NCBI RefSeq assembly: GCF_037975245.1 | Contig: NC_092563.1 | Coordinates: 22,042,960 to 22,106,959 of the forward strand | Reading direction: 5' to 3' | From: Apostichopus japonicus | Lineage: Eukaryota > Echinodermata > Holothuroidea > Aspidochirotida > Stichopodidae | Length of the DNA: 64,000 bases | In this document: positions 1-10,672 of the stretch, piece by piece | Numbering within the stretch: the first letter of the stretch is position 1 | Layout: each line of letters begins with the position of its first letter | Translations under genes and position numbers: made by a program | Notes under the pieces: model-generated | What the model was told of the DNA's origin: nothing | The model's input: only the letters and a program-made list of their open reading frames with translations | Databases searched by the model: none

Positions 1-853
1 ATTGTTTTTTCTTTTCTTTTTTTCTAGCATTTTTCTTTTGGGTGGGGTCGGTGGGGTGTCTTTAAGTTTTGTTTTCATTTTTTATCTTTTTTAGTTGTTT
101 TCGCTTTGATATCGACACTACAAATTTTCCATCGTCTTGCTTTTGCTCCTGTCACAGTATGACAACATTACGAAAAAATTGTTAGGCTTTTCACTATGCT
201 TTATATTCTCTTCCTAGGTGAGAAGAAACCAACAAAATATGGCTTCTTTGTCACTGATATCGTCATTAAATGGTATATTTTCCATTTTTCACTGACATTA
301 TGTCACTGCTAAGAAAAAACCAATCATTCCTGGTTTACTTCCTTACCAAACAAACCCATCCACCCCTTCCTACACCTCCTTTCTTCCAAAACAAAAATCT
401 TTACCGAATAGTTAAAACAAATCATCCAGAGAAAAAGATTTGATATAAACAAAAATTGCATTGTTGACAAGGCTGACAGTGTGAAAGTAGACGTGTTTGA
501 TCACTATCCGCTTCACTTTGAGATTAGAAACACATTAATACTGAATAAACGGACTCTCTTTGAGTGAATTTCAGATTGGAATCACGGTAAACACTTTTAA
601 TCGACTCAAATCTCCTTATTTTGCTCATTTCAGTACATCCATGCACATCACAAATCATGAAACCGAACTAACAGCATTGCTCTTCTTTTTTTCCCTCCTT
701 AAAGCACAGCTGATTTTCTAGATTATTTTTTAGTCTTGTCTGTTTACCAATTTCATAGTCTTCTTTGTTGGTTTTCTTGTCCCCCAACCAATCTTGTCGC
801 TTTCATAAATTAAAACCGAGATAATACAGGCACTTTTTGTCTCTTCTTTTGAC
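1..853. other. Non-coding flank beyond the TENT4-like stop codon
   Basis: AT-rich sequence with T-rich stretches and no convincing exon on either strand. It follows the minus-strand stop codon of the TENT4-like gene, so part of it is probably its 3' untranslated region. I did not identify a convincing polyadenylation signal for that gene. Confidence 0.4.
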
Positions 854-1441
854 TCAGTTCTTTTCCCCTCTCTTAGAGTTATCCTTTTTATGCTTCTTCT
901 TTAACCTTTTGTTCACAGAGTTACTATTTTGACAGCCATTGGTATTATTGTCTCCGCCACTGCTGCCACTCTGGGTTGAGTTGCCACCGCTATTGTGGCA
1001 GAATTTGCCATGCTGGTTGGTATAATTCTTGCTTCTATAAGTCTTTGATACCACTGGCTGTAACGACGAAGAGGTCCCTCCTGGAGAATTTTGGGAGTTT
1101 CCCTTCGGAAGAGACGTTTGAATTTCAGACTTGTTATTGGATGAGACGGTGACCTCAATATGAAGCGTGACTACTTGCCGCTCCTTGGCGGTCTGCTTGC
1201 TCAGCGATTTCCCTGCGTTACCACGGACAGAGTTAGAAGTATGATTGCACCGTGTGCCGAATTTTCATTGTTTGTGATACGTCTGCCCATGGGAGACTGG
1301 TTTCTTAATTTCCTGTGTCCAGGCTTTGTCAGTACTAGTTTCAGGTCCAACACTAGGGGCAGCCTCCCTTTTAGAGGGTCCTTGGACAGAGTCGATGGTG
1401 TCCTTGGAAGAACCAGAAGTTTGTGAAGACATTTCCGATTC
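854..1441 (-). CDS. TENT4-like terminal exon (low-complexity, basic C-terminal tail)
   Basis: The acceptor is ttttctag at 1442 on the minus strand, phase 0, and the reading frame runs to a TGA stop at 854-856. The encoded tail is rich in Ser, Gln, Asn and Gly and ends in a Lys/Arg block (KRLKKKHKKDNSKRGEKN). Comparable basic tails in vertebrate TENT4A/B act in nuclear localisation and RNA contact. The frame is interrupted by one in-frame TGA at 1265-1267, after the residues QTYHKQ. Both sides of that stop stay in the same frame with the same composition, so this is a point change and not a frameshift. Confidence 0.75.
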
Positions 1442-2767
1442 CTAGAAAATTACAAAAGGGTAAACAAAATGATTTTTATCTGATTCAGATTTTGAAGGCG
1501 CATTATATGACGGGCAAAAAGTACCGAAAGAGCAAGACAGTACCCCCACCCTTCCCCCATCGCAAATAGGTATTTCAAAGAGAATAACTTAATTTTTAAA
1601 CAAATAATCATTCATTATGGATGCAAGGACAGACAAAAAGGACACCAAAGTGTAAGAAGAAAAAGTCTGCAAAACCACATAGCATCTCTTCTGAATGGTA
1701 GGTGTGGAAGAGAGTTAGTGGGCGGTGCCCTAGAAGTGAGGGTGTGATGCTAAAATGTTCTAGTATGAAATATATGTTTGTTAATCTAATACAGACCTAC
1801 AAATTCCCATTTTTAGCTAAGAAAATGCATAGAAACTCTAGTTACTAAATTAATAATTCACACTAGCAACTTCCTCGAATTCACGCAAAAGCCAAATTTA
1901 CTTTTGCTTGTCCAATACTTCATTCGTAGGCTGCATACGGAAATGCAGCTACTCCTTTTTTTTTTTCTTAATTGAAGAAATGAAGATTGTAACCCAATTA
2001 ATGTCTTTATGTTCTTATTGTCTACTGGCTGAAAAATGTAACTGCCTTATCTTATGTCTACTGGCAAACAGCAAAATCAACTTGCATTTAGCCAGAAATA
2101 ACTTGAATAATGAGTCTATAACCTTTCTTTTTATGACAATTTAATTGGTGTTACTGTGAGGTACCTTTGACAGGAATATGTGCTAATACAAGGATCACTC
2201 ACATTCCTGTCGTAAATGTTACCTTGCTGACTGAATACACAAAATTCACATTTGTTATTACTCTGCAAATAGTTGAGGAGACAAACCGCACTGCTGTGAA
2301 AGCTAAGAACAACTATTTTACTACTTAATGTTATGTGACTTTACACTCCTCAAACACCCTAAAAATTACTGCTGAGGGCTTTTATGAACAACGATACTTA
2401 CCTGTCTCTGTTCTAAATATGAACTTGAATCATAATAGCTTACAAAAGTCTGCGACATTTTATCACCGTGCTCCCCACACCTCACCCCCTGGATCTACTT
2501 CAACGTCCACTTCCTCTCACTTCAAAAATCTCCCTTTCTGAAAGGTTTACCACTTTAATTCCAGGGTAATTTGTAATCTTCTGGAATCTTGTTGTTTGGT
2601 GAAGTTAATGAAAACAGCAAGGACCTGAATTCAAGATAACATCACCTGTATCAAAGACTATTATAATATCCTGTAAAATGCTTCCAAATGTTTTTGAACC
2701 TATCTTTTTCTTCTTTTCAGTATTTGTGAGGAGTGGATTAAATTGCAATATTGAGCAGACAACTTAC

Positions 2768-3158
2768 AGAATCACTGGAACTAGACACAATTTCACCAGA
2801 GGAAGAAGAAGATATAGACGTGATTTTGTTGTTGATGACATCGTTGGAGTTGGACATATTGGTGGCAGCAGTGGGATTCATTACACTTTTTTTGTTGACC
2901 TCTTGGCAAGATCCTGTCTCTTGGCTATTTCTCTGAGAACTGTCAGCAAGGATGATGGTTGTAGCATTCACAGGGCGAATTGGCTGTACTATCCTCAAGG
3001 CTGTGTCCAGTAAACAGAAGGCATCTGGTTGAGGTATATTACAATGTATGGAAAACTTGTGTGGATACATAGCCATTGCTTTCCAGGCCCACTTTTGCTG
3101 GACTCATAACCTATGGTCCATCACTTTGTCTGTTACCCTTATAATGCGACCGAGGATG
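2768..3158 (-). CDS. TENT4-like exon with in-frame TGA at the conserved Trp
   Basis: The exon starts in phase 2 with SILGRIIRVTDKVMDHR, which closely matches the family's SILGRIIRVTDEV segment at the end of the PAP-associated domain. The next family residues are usually (D/R)WI..(Q/K)W. Here the codons read L, TGA, V, Q, Q, K, W, so TGA (3104-3106) falls exactly on the first Trp. The rest is Ser/Asn-rich, including a SISSSSSGE run, and ends at SSSSDS before a good donor (gtaagtt). Apart from the stop the frame is open throughout. Confidence 0.88.
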
Positions 3159-3623
3159 CTGTGTGTAGCAAAACCAAAAGGAAAAGGAACAAATAAATCT
3201 AGGGGACAATCTGAGTGGAAATAACTGTAATGTTGCTTAATGAAATATTAACACTGTACCTCTGGAGGCAACCTAGTGTGATCTAGGTTAAGGGTCAACA
3301 CTTTTTTGTTTAGATGTAAACATATGTCAATCGACGATCTTTTCTTACTGCATATGACAATCAGTATTGGTTTCCCTTTGTTGGTAGGATACCTTTTGAC
3401 AGTAAATTTCAAAACAACGAGTATATGTAACTTTCAGTCAAAATTGTGTACTGCTATACTTTGGTTTGGTAAGTTTCTAAAGAAAGTCTTTTTTTTAAAG
3501 CCTCATTTGGGCCTGACTGTTTGACAAAAGAAAAATACCCTGATAGGTAAAATAAAATTATGATATGAAATATACAGGAAAAGCAAAAGAAAAAAGGAGA
3601 CAAAATTCTGGCATTTCACTGAC

Positions 3624-3744
3624 CTATGACCATTACTTTCTTGGTCTATGTGAGGTACAACAGCTTGGGTGAGCACTTGGTAGGCATAATGGAATGCTTT
3701 CCTCACTTCCATGAATCCAAAAGAGTTCCTACCAACATCAACTC
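3624..3744 (-). CDS. TENT4-like exon, PAP-associated domain (VGRNSFGFMEV)
   Basis: The reading VDVGRNSFGFMEVRKAFHYA followed by YQVLTQAV matches the TENT4 segment [26 protein letters not shown], nearly position for position. The acceptor (gttgacag) takes one nucleotide from the previous exon to complete Gly. The donor is AG|gtcagt, leaving phase 2 for the next exon. Confidence 0.92.
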
Positions 3745-4265
3745 CTGTCAACAATCGAGAAATGTTAAAATGGAATAATAGCTTAATCTGACATGAAAGT
3801 AGAGAAAGCTTCTTCCTGGGCAATTAACATCATGTTTATTTATTTCTTAATGCAGAAATGAATACAACCCTTATCTTTACCCTCAGTTGTGTTTGTTTTG
3901 GGGGGAGCAGATCTTCATTATATTCTCTGCCATGTATTAAAGGTAAAGAGATGTTTGTGTTTTATACTGTTCTTTTAATCGCTGAAACATCTCCCCTCCC
4001 ACTGCCCCCTCCACCCCAACCACCCCATTCACCCCAACCACCTCCTCCCCAATCACATGTGTATTTACAGTATTTGATAACACAAAGTAAAATAGCAAAA
4101 CTCAGAATCCTTAAACTACAAAACATTTCATTTTATAATGCAAAGGAATATTTATGACATATCCCAAATTGCCTGAGAAGTTGACAATATTCTTAATATT
4201 TCTACTTTGATACCATAAAAGTTGCACTTTTAGTGAAAAAATAGGGGAGTGTAAATTGGACTTAC

Positions 4266-4458
4266 CATTATTGAGTGGATCCTTTAAACAGAGTAGGCTA
4301 CAGCGGTCGGTCATAAAAGAGGCTTCCTCTTTGGGAAAGTAGCTACCGCCATTTTCGACGGTAATTCCTGTTTTGAAATAGTTGAAGTTGACGCCATACA
4401 GCTCAAAGAATTCAATCAAAAGAACGCCATAATTGATTGGTTCTGGGGGAACATGTAA
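4266..4458 (-). CDS. TENT4-like exon, nucleotide-recognition region (NYGVLLIEFFELYG)
   Basis: The encoded NYGVLLIEFFELYG, NFNYFKTGI and GGSYFPKEE are the strongest match in the window to TENT4A/B (NYGVLLIEFFELYG, NYLKTGI, GGSYVAKDE). This is the PAP-associated domain that helps hold the incoming nucleotide. The acceptor is tctctacag and the donor gtaagtcc. Confidence 0.95.
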
Positions 4459-4702
4459 CTGTAGAGAAAGAGGAGCAAACTTCACAATTAAATACAAGAG
4501 ATTATTGGATCAAGTCTGGGCTAAACAAAAAAATCCCACCCAAATTAGAAAAGGCAGCTTTCTGATGTCTATAACCACAAACAGAGGCGGAATTCTTTCC
4601 TCATTAGAGGTGCAGTAATGTGGTTGTCATAAACTAAAAGCGCTTCCTCAACTGTGGCAGGACAGAGCTAAGAAGGTAATCAGATCACTGAAGAAATGGC
4701 TA

Positions 4703-4927
<225 letters not shown>

Positions 4928-5039
4928 TCAGATTTGATTATTATTTCCTTCGGACTTTTGTCAAAAATATTCCCCTTTGTGATGTGAAACCTCTCCTAAA
5001 ATTGTCATGTGCTCCAATGTACACACACAATGTTATTGC

Positions 5040-5930
5040 TAATAAAACCTGTATCAAAACCAACCTTTGGCCCCTCATAACTTGAGAACCGGGTGCCCGA
5101 TTGATGCCGGAGTTGGTTTCCTCTATAGAGCACAAAGAGCTTTATCAATATCAAAATAATGACAACCTTTTATGTTTTGCCCTGTATCTCCTTAAATGAG
5201 CATATTTTTCAAAATTTGACCTTTGACCTCAATGTCAGATGTAGTTTTACACGCTGATTCCAGAAACAACAAAACAAGTCTGTACGACCATCCTAACTGT
5301 ACTTTATATTAAAAGAACAAAACCTTGACCTCTGATAACTTCACACACGAAGGTCACACAGGGGTCAACCATGGACAATTTTGATCGGAAAGTATCTTTG
5401 AGATCTGATTATGGCCCCGAAAATTCAAATAACCAAAGAAACTGATATAGGTCACCGCAGGTCAACCTGAGGTCAAAGGTCACCTACATGCGGGTCAACT
5501 ACTGGGTTACAATAGCATCACTCCTAACCTTGAAGGACATTTGTTCTCAAGTTATTGCAAAAATACTAGTTTTTGACCCCTAATTGACCTTTGTTGACCT
5601 TGGATCACATGACCTTTATATTTGGAAATGATACCTTACCCCATTCACAACTACTCCCAAAATATCCACCATGTCGGACCCTGTCAATGGGAGTTACTGT
5701 TGTGTTTAATATTTTGGTTTTTGGCCTCTTACTGACCTTTGGTGACCTTCACAGGCACCAAAAACAAAAGGGATCTTCCTCTCACTATGAGTTATCCACC
5801 CACCAAGTTTGATCATGATACATCATTTCCTTATTGAGATATTGTGTACACAAGCCAAGAATCACATACACACACACATACGCCAAGTTGAATGCATAGG
5901 TTCCTTGCTTTCCAAAAAGCAAGGAACCAA
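5040..5930. repeat. AGGTCA/TGACCT-rich interspersed repeat ending in a hairpin
   Basis: Contains many TGACCT or AGGTCA hexamers (for example tgacctttgacct, aggtcaacctgaggtcaaaggtcacc), then a short CA stretch, and ends with a perfect hairpin (GGTTCCTTGCTTT and its complement, about 5899-5928). It is related to the longer array at 10.67-13.28 kb and lies in an intron of the TENT4-like gene. Confidence 0.75.
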
Positions 5931-6099
5931 AAATTACTTTTACGCTAAATTACACCAAAGTCACTGCAATTCCCATCAATTCCACAAATTTTTGGTCACT
6001 GGTCAATTTCACAAATCCTACTTTGTAATTCTCTTCTTTTTGGAACAAGTTTTAAAATGTGACACAGCAAACTACATTCAACTGTTTCATATAGCTCAC

Positions 6100-6195
6100 C
6101 TCAATAAGCTTGGCACATTCTGTGGTGGTTTTTACATTAAAGCTGATATCAACCCGAATCTGAGTGAAGGCATCTGTCAGTTTCACGATGGGCAC
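6100..6195 (-). CDS. TENT4-like exon with the third catalytic Asp (VDISFN)
   Basis: VPIVKLTDAFTQIRVDISFN continues the catalytic domain (family: [20 protein letters not shown]). The Asp of VDIS is the third metal-binding carboxylate and is kept. The exon is phase 0 on both sides; the acceptor is ctataaag and the donor gtgagc. Confidence 0.93.
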
Positions 6196-6551
6196 CTTTA
6201 TAGAAAAAAAAATATATTAAATAATCAAAACTCAAATAAAAATTGATGACTTCAAGGCTTCATCAGATTGGGAAATGTGTACCCTTCTTTTTTACAAAGA
6301 AATGAGTTGGGCTTAAGGTAGTGACTAGTGAGTTAACTATAAAACTCTGACATCTAAGGGACTTAGATAAACTTGGATAGTCTATAGAAATACTAGACAG
6401 GTGACTAAACAGGGTTTGTTGATTGCAAACAACATTTACTCTCACTTTCTATTTAAAACAGTTTTCTTTCCCTGTCAGAGGTGTGCACATTTCAACAAAC
6501 ACAGACATATATGACCAGATGAAGATATTTCCTGACAATAATTGGACTTAC

Positions 6552-6672
6552 AGTGGCTTTATCCAGTACTTTAATGGTCCTTTGTGAAACGAGTGCACTG
6601 TTCTTTAGCTCCTCTCCGAGGCGACAGCAGGGATTGTCTCCTAGATCTCCGAGAATGACAAGATCGATATTA
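6552..6672 (-). CDS. TENT4-like catalytic exon, copy 1; first catalytic Asp is Asn
   Basis: The exon reads NIDLVILGDLGDNPC..., then EELKN, and ends TIKVLDKAT, matching SDIDLVVFG...VKVLDKAT of TENT4. The first Asp of the D-x-D metal-binding pair is AAT (Asn); the second is Asp. The usual LPLWTLEEAL helix is also changed (NPCCRLGEEL). The length is 121 nt, with entry phase 2 and exit phase 0. The acceptor is tctttgcag and the donor gtaagtcc. Confidence 0.88.
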
Positions 6673-7959
6673 CTGCAAAGAAGGAATCAAGAATAATATC
6701 AATAATGAATATTAATATGTCTACCCACCCAAAGTTCAAAGTGCCAGTATTGAAAGTTTGAGTGTTATTTTTAAAGAGTTTACCACATAGACTGGGATGG
6801 TAGAACTAGAAGCAATGAAGAGAGGGGGGGGGGGGGGGGCATATGCCCAACCAGTTTTGTGAAAAACTGCCCCTTTTGTGAAAAGGTGCACCTTTTCATT
6901 AATTGTAAGTGCTCCTTTCTAGTAACAAAGAGTAACCTTCTTATGATTTTATAATTATAAAATTGTAACTACAAAAGTGCCTTCTTGTTCAAAAATATGT
7001 AACAAATTATTCAAAGACTAGAATTTGTTGTATGGAATGAACAGAGGTTCCATTTTGTTGCAAAATGTCAGCAATATCTTTCTGCTCTGCCCCCAAAAAT
7101 ATTACAGTTACATTTTCCACTGCCCTTTGATGTTTTTGCCCCTCCATATTGTACCCGCCTCCTCCACTCACCCTCCTCTAACCCCCTCCCTGTAAATAAA
7201 GCATGGCTCATAGTAGATCAGAGAAGATCGGAGTAAAAGCAGGACAGAGCAAACAGGTGATATTGAAATCCTGACAAAACTATTGAAATCCTGACAAGAG
7301 TAACTTGTTCAAGTTGTGGCACTTGCTATTAAATCCTTCAAATAATCTACTAGAGACATTTTCCTGAATTACAGCAAACACCTGTTACTGTCCAGGCTTA
7401 TAGTACCAGAACAGCAGAATAATATTAACTGATAAATGAGCAGTAATTCAGCAGGTTCATGTTGAGTACAGAATCATGCTTCATGATTCTATGACTGACG
7501 GTTGTTAACCGACTTACCATGTGCTTTAATGTCAGATAGTGGCAGAACTGCCAGTGGCCCCTTGCATTTTCTCTCCACTTGCATACAGCAAAATCCACAG
7601 GCATTTAGAATTAATAGCCAAAACGCTGAAGGCAGCGCAGCAATAAATACAATAGTTGTAAACAAAGCTTCCCTTCAATAGTATGCTACATTCACCCAAA
7701 GTATATAATGCTGTTCCCCAAAGTATTCTCCACTTCCCTTAGTGTGGATCATTCCTCATAGAATTTTTCTTTCACAATAGTATGCTCCATTCACCCAAAG
7801 TATGTTCCTTTCCCTATAGCAGGGTCCATACTCATACAGGGATGTGCCCAGGATTTCCTGAGTGCCAGGTATACTAATTGCTGTCCTGGGGGAGGGGGTC
7901 TAAGGGGTAGGGGGTGCCCCCTCCCCTTTGAGAATTTTTTTCGATTTTTGAAGGTGCTC

Positions 7960-8165
7960 AGATGCTGGTGTGACAGGGAATAGTGTCCGGGCGTCTCACG
8001 GACACTATTCCACGGGAATTGTGTCCGTAGGACAACTTTCTCGGGGGGAATTGTGTCCGGCGGACAGTATTATCTGTCCGGACGGACACTATTAACTAGG
8101 AAAAACGTCCGTGTGTGGTGATTTTCTGTCCGCGCGGACAGGATGAGAGAATAGCACGGATAAAT
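7960..8165. repeat. GTGTCCG palindrome cluster (copy in duplication unit 1)
   Basis: Contains the perfect stem GGAATAGTGTCCG / CGGACACTATTCC around a 9-base loop, followed by several more GTGTCCG, GGACAC and CTGTCCGCGCGGACAG palindromes. The same block occurs near 10100-10305, and a diverged inverted relative lies at about 28860-28990. Confidence 0.8.
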
Positions 8166-8533
8166 GTGTCCTACAAGCTCTTCTGTGTGGAAACGTAGTG
8201 CAAAAACATCAGGACAGCAAGGCTTCTTTGGAGTATGCCTTTTCATCTTAATTGCATTTCTTAATGGCAGGATTTATAGAGGAACTTTAGACCAATTTCG
8301 CTACATGATGAACGGCTGAAATATATGGTCATTAATGATTTCTTGCATGATACTATTTGGACAGACACAAATGAATGGAAATATCAATTTAATTTAAAAT
8401 TTATTGCAAATTTAATTCTCCTTCATGTTCTCTGTTGCATAAGATAAATACATTTCTAAACAAGAGCCCAAGGGCACTGTGGTTCCTTGCTTGGGGTATA
8501 TGACAATACACTCATTATCAAGCAAGATTGGTG

Positions 8534-10672
8534 ACTAGACAGGTGACTAAACAGGGTTTGTTGATTGCAAACAACATTTACTCTCACTTTCTATTTAAAA
8601 CAGTTTTCTTTCCCTGTCAGAGGTGTGCACATTTCAACAAACACAGACATATATGACCAGATGAAGATATTTCCTGACAATAATTGGACTTACAGTGGCT
8701 TTATCCAGTACTTTAATGGTCCTTTGTGAAACGAGTGCACTGTTCTTTAGCTCCTCTCCGAGGCGACAGCAGGGATTGTCTCCTAGATCTCCGAGAATGA
8801 CAAGATCGATATTACTGCAAAGAAGGAATCAAGAATAATATCAATAATGAATATTAATATGTCTACCCACCCAAAGTTCAAAGTGCCAGTATTGAAAGTT
8901 TGAGTGTTATTTTTAAAGAGTTTACCACATAGACTGGGATGGTAGAACTAGAAGCAATGAAGAGAGGGGGGGGGGGGGGCATATGCCCAACCAGTTTTGT
9001 GAAAAACTGCCCCTTTTGTGAAAAGGTGCACCTTTTCATTAATTGTAAGTGCTCCTTTCTAGTAACAAAGAGTAACCTTCTTATGATTTTATAATTATAA
9101 AATTGTAACTACAAAAGTGCCTTCTTGTTCAAAAATATGTAACAAATTATTCAAAGACTAGAATTTGTTGTATGGAATGAACAGAGGTTCCATTTTGTTG
9201 CAAAATGTCAGCAATATCTTTCTGCTCTGCCCCCAAAAATATTACAGTTACATTTTCCACTGCCCTTTGATGTTTTTGCCCCTCCATATTGTACCCGCCT
9301 CCTCCACTCACCCTCCTCTAACCCCCTCCCTGTAAATAAAGCATGGCTCATAGTAGATCAGAGAAGATCTGAGTAAAAGCAGGACAGAGCAAACAGGTGA
9401 TATTGAAATCCTGACAAAACTATTGAAATCCTGACAAGAGTAACTTGTTCAAGTTGTGGCACTTGCTATTAAATCCTTCAAATAATCTACTAGAGACATT
9501 TTCCTGAATTACAGCAAACACCTGTTACTGTCCAGGCTTATAGTACCAGAACAGCAGAATAATATTAACTGATAAATGAGCAGTAATTCAGCAGGTTCAT
9601 GTTGAGTACAGAATCATGCTTCATGATTCTATGACTGACGGTTGTTAACCGACTTACCATGTGCTTTAATGTCAGATAGTGGCAGAACTGCCAGTGGCCC
9701 CTTGCATTTTCTCTCCACTTGCATACAGCAAAATCCACAGGCATTTAGAATTAATAGCCAAAACGCTGAAGGCAGCGCAGCAATAAATACAATAGTTGTA
9801 AACAAAGCTTCCCTTCAATAGTATGCTACATTCACCCAAAGTATATAATGCTGTTCCCCAAAGTATTCTCCACTTCCCTTAGTGTGGATCATTCCTCATA
9901 GAATTTTTCTTTCACAATAGTATGCTCCATTCACCCAAAGTATGTTCCTTTCCCTATAGCAGGGTCCATACTCATACAGGGATGTGCCCAGGATTTCCTG
10001 AGTGCCAGGTATACTAATTGCTGTCCTGGGAGAGGGGGTCTAAGGGGTAGGGGGTGCCCCCTCCCCTTTGAGAATTTTTTTCGATTTTTGAAGGTGCTCA
10101 GATGCTGGTGTGACAGGGAATAGTGTCCGGGCGTCTCACGGACACTATTCCACGGGAATTGTGTCCGTAGGACAACTTTCTCGGGGGGAATTGTGTCCGG
10201 CGGACAGTATTATCTGTCCGGACGGACACTATTAACTAGGAAAAACGTCCGTGTGTGGTGATTTTCTGTCCGCGCGGACAGGATGAGAGAATAGCACGGA
10301 TAAATGTGTCCTACAAGCTCTTCTGTGTGGAAACGTAGTGCAAAAACATCAGGACAGCAAGGCTTCTTTGGAGTATGCCTTTTCATCTTAATTGCATTTC
10401 TTAATGGCAGGATTTATAGAGGAACTTTAGACCAATTTCGCTACATGATGAACGGCTGAAATATATGGTCATTAATGATTTCTTGCATGATACTATTTGG
10501 ACAGACACAAATGAATGGAAATATCAATTTAATTTAAAATTTATTGCAAATTTAATTCTCCTTCATGTTCTCTGTTGCATAAGATAAATACATTTCTAAA
10601 CAAGAGCCCAAGGGCACTGTGGTTCCTTGCTTGGGGTATATGACAATACACTCATTATCAAGCAAGATTGGG
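8534..10672. repeat. 2.14 kb tandem duplication, copy 2
   Basis: Second copy of 6392-8533. Visible differences include a poly-G run two bases shorter, gatcgg to gatctg near 9369, and gggggagg to gggagagg near 10030. Such high identity means a recent duplication or an assembly duplication. Confidence 0.93.
8694..8814 (-). CDS. TENT4-like catalytic exon, copy 2 (in tandem duplication)
   Basis: An identical duplicate of the exon at 6552-6672, with the same splice sites, inside the second copy of the 2.14 kb duplication. Because the exon enters in phase 2 and leaves in phase 0, splicing both copies into one mRNA would shift the frame. Only one copy can be used in a productive transcript. Confidence 0.85.

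Larger units (their letters stand above)
6392..8533. repeat. 2.14 kb tandem duplication, copy 1
   Basis: The segment from actagacaggtg to caagattggtg is followed directly by a second copy (8534-10672). I saw only a poly-G length change and a couple of single-base differences. It carries the TENT4-like catalytic exon, a poly-G tract and a cluster of GTGTCCG hairpins. Confidence 0.93.

Noticed and set aside
6552-8814. Use of both duplicated catalytic exons in one protein
   Set aside because: Entry phase 2 and exit phase 0 make double inclusion shift the frame.
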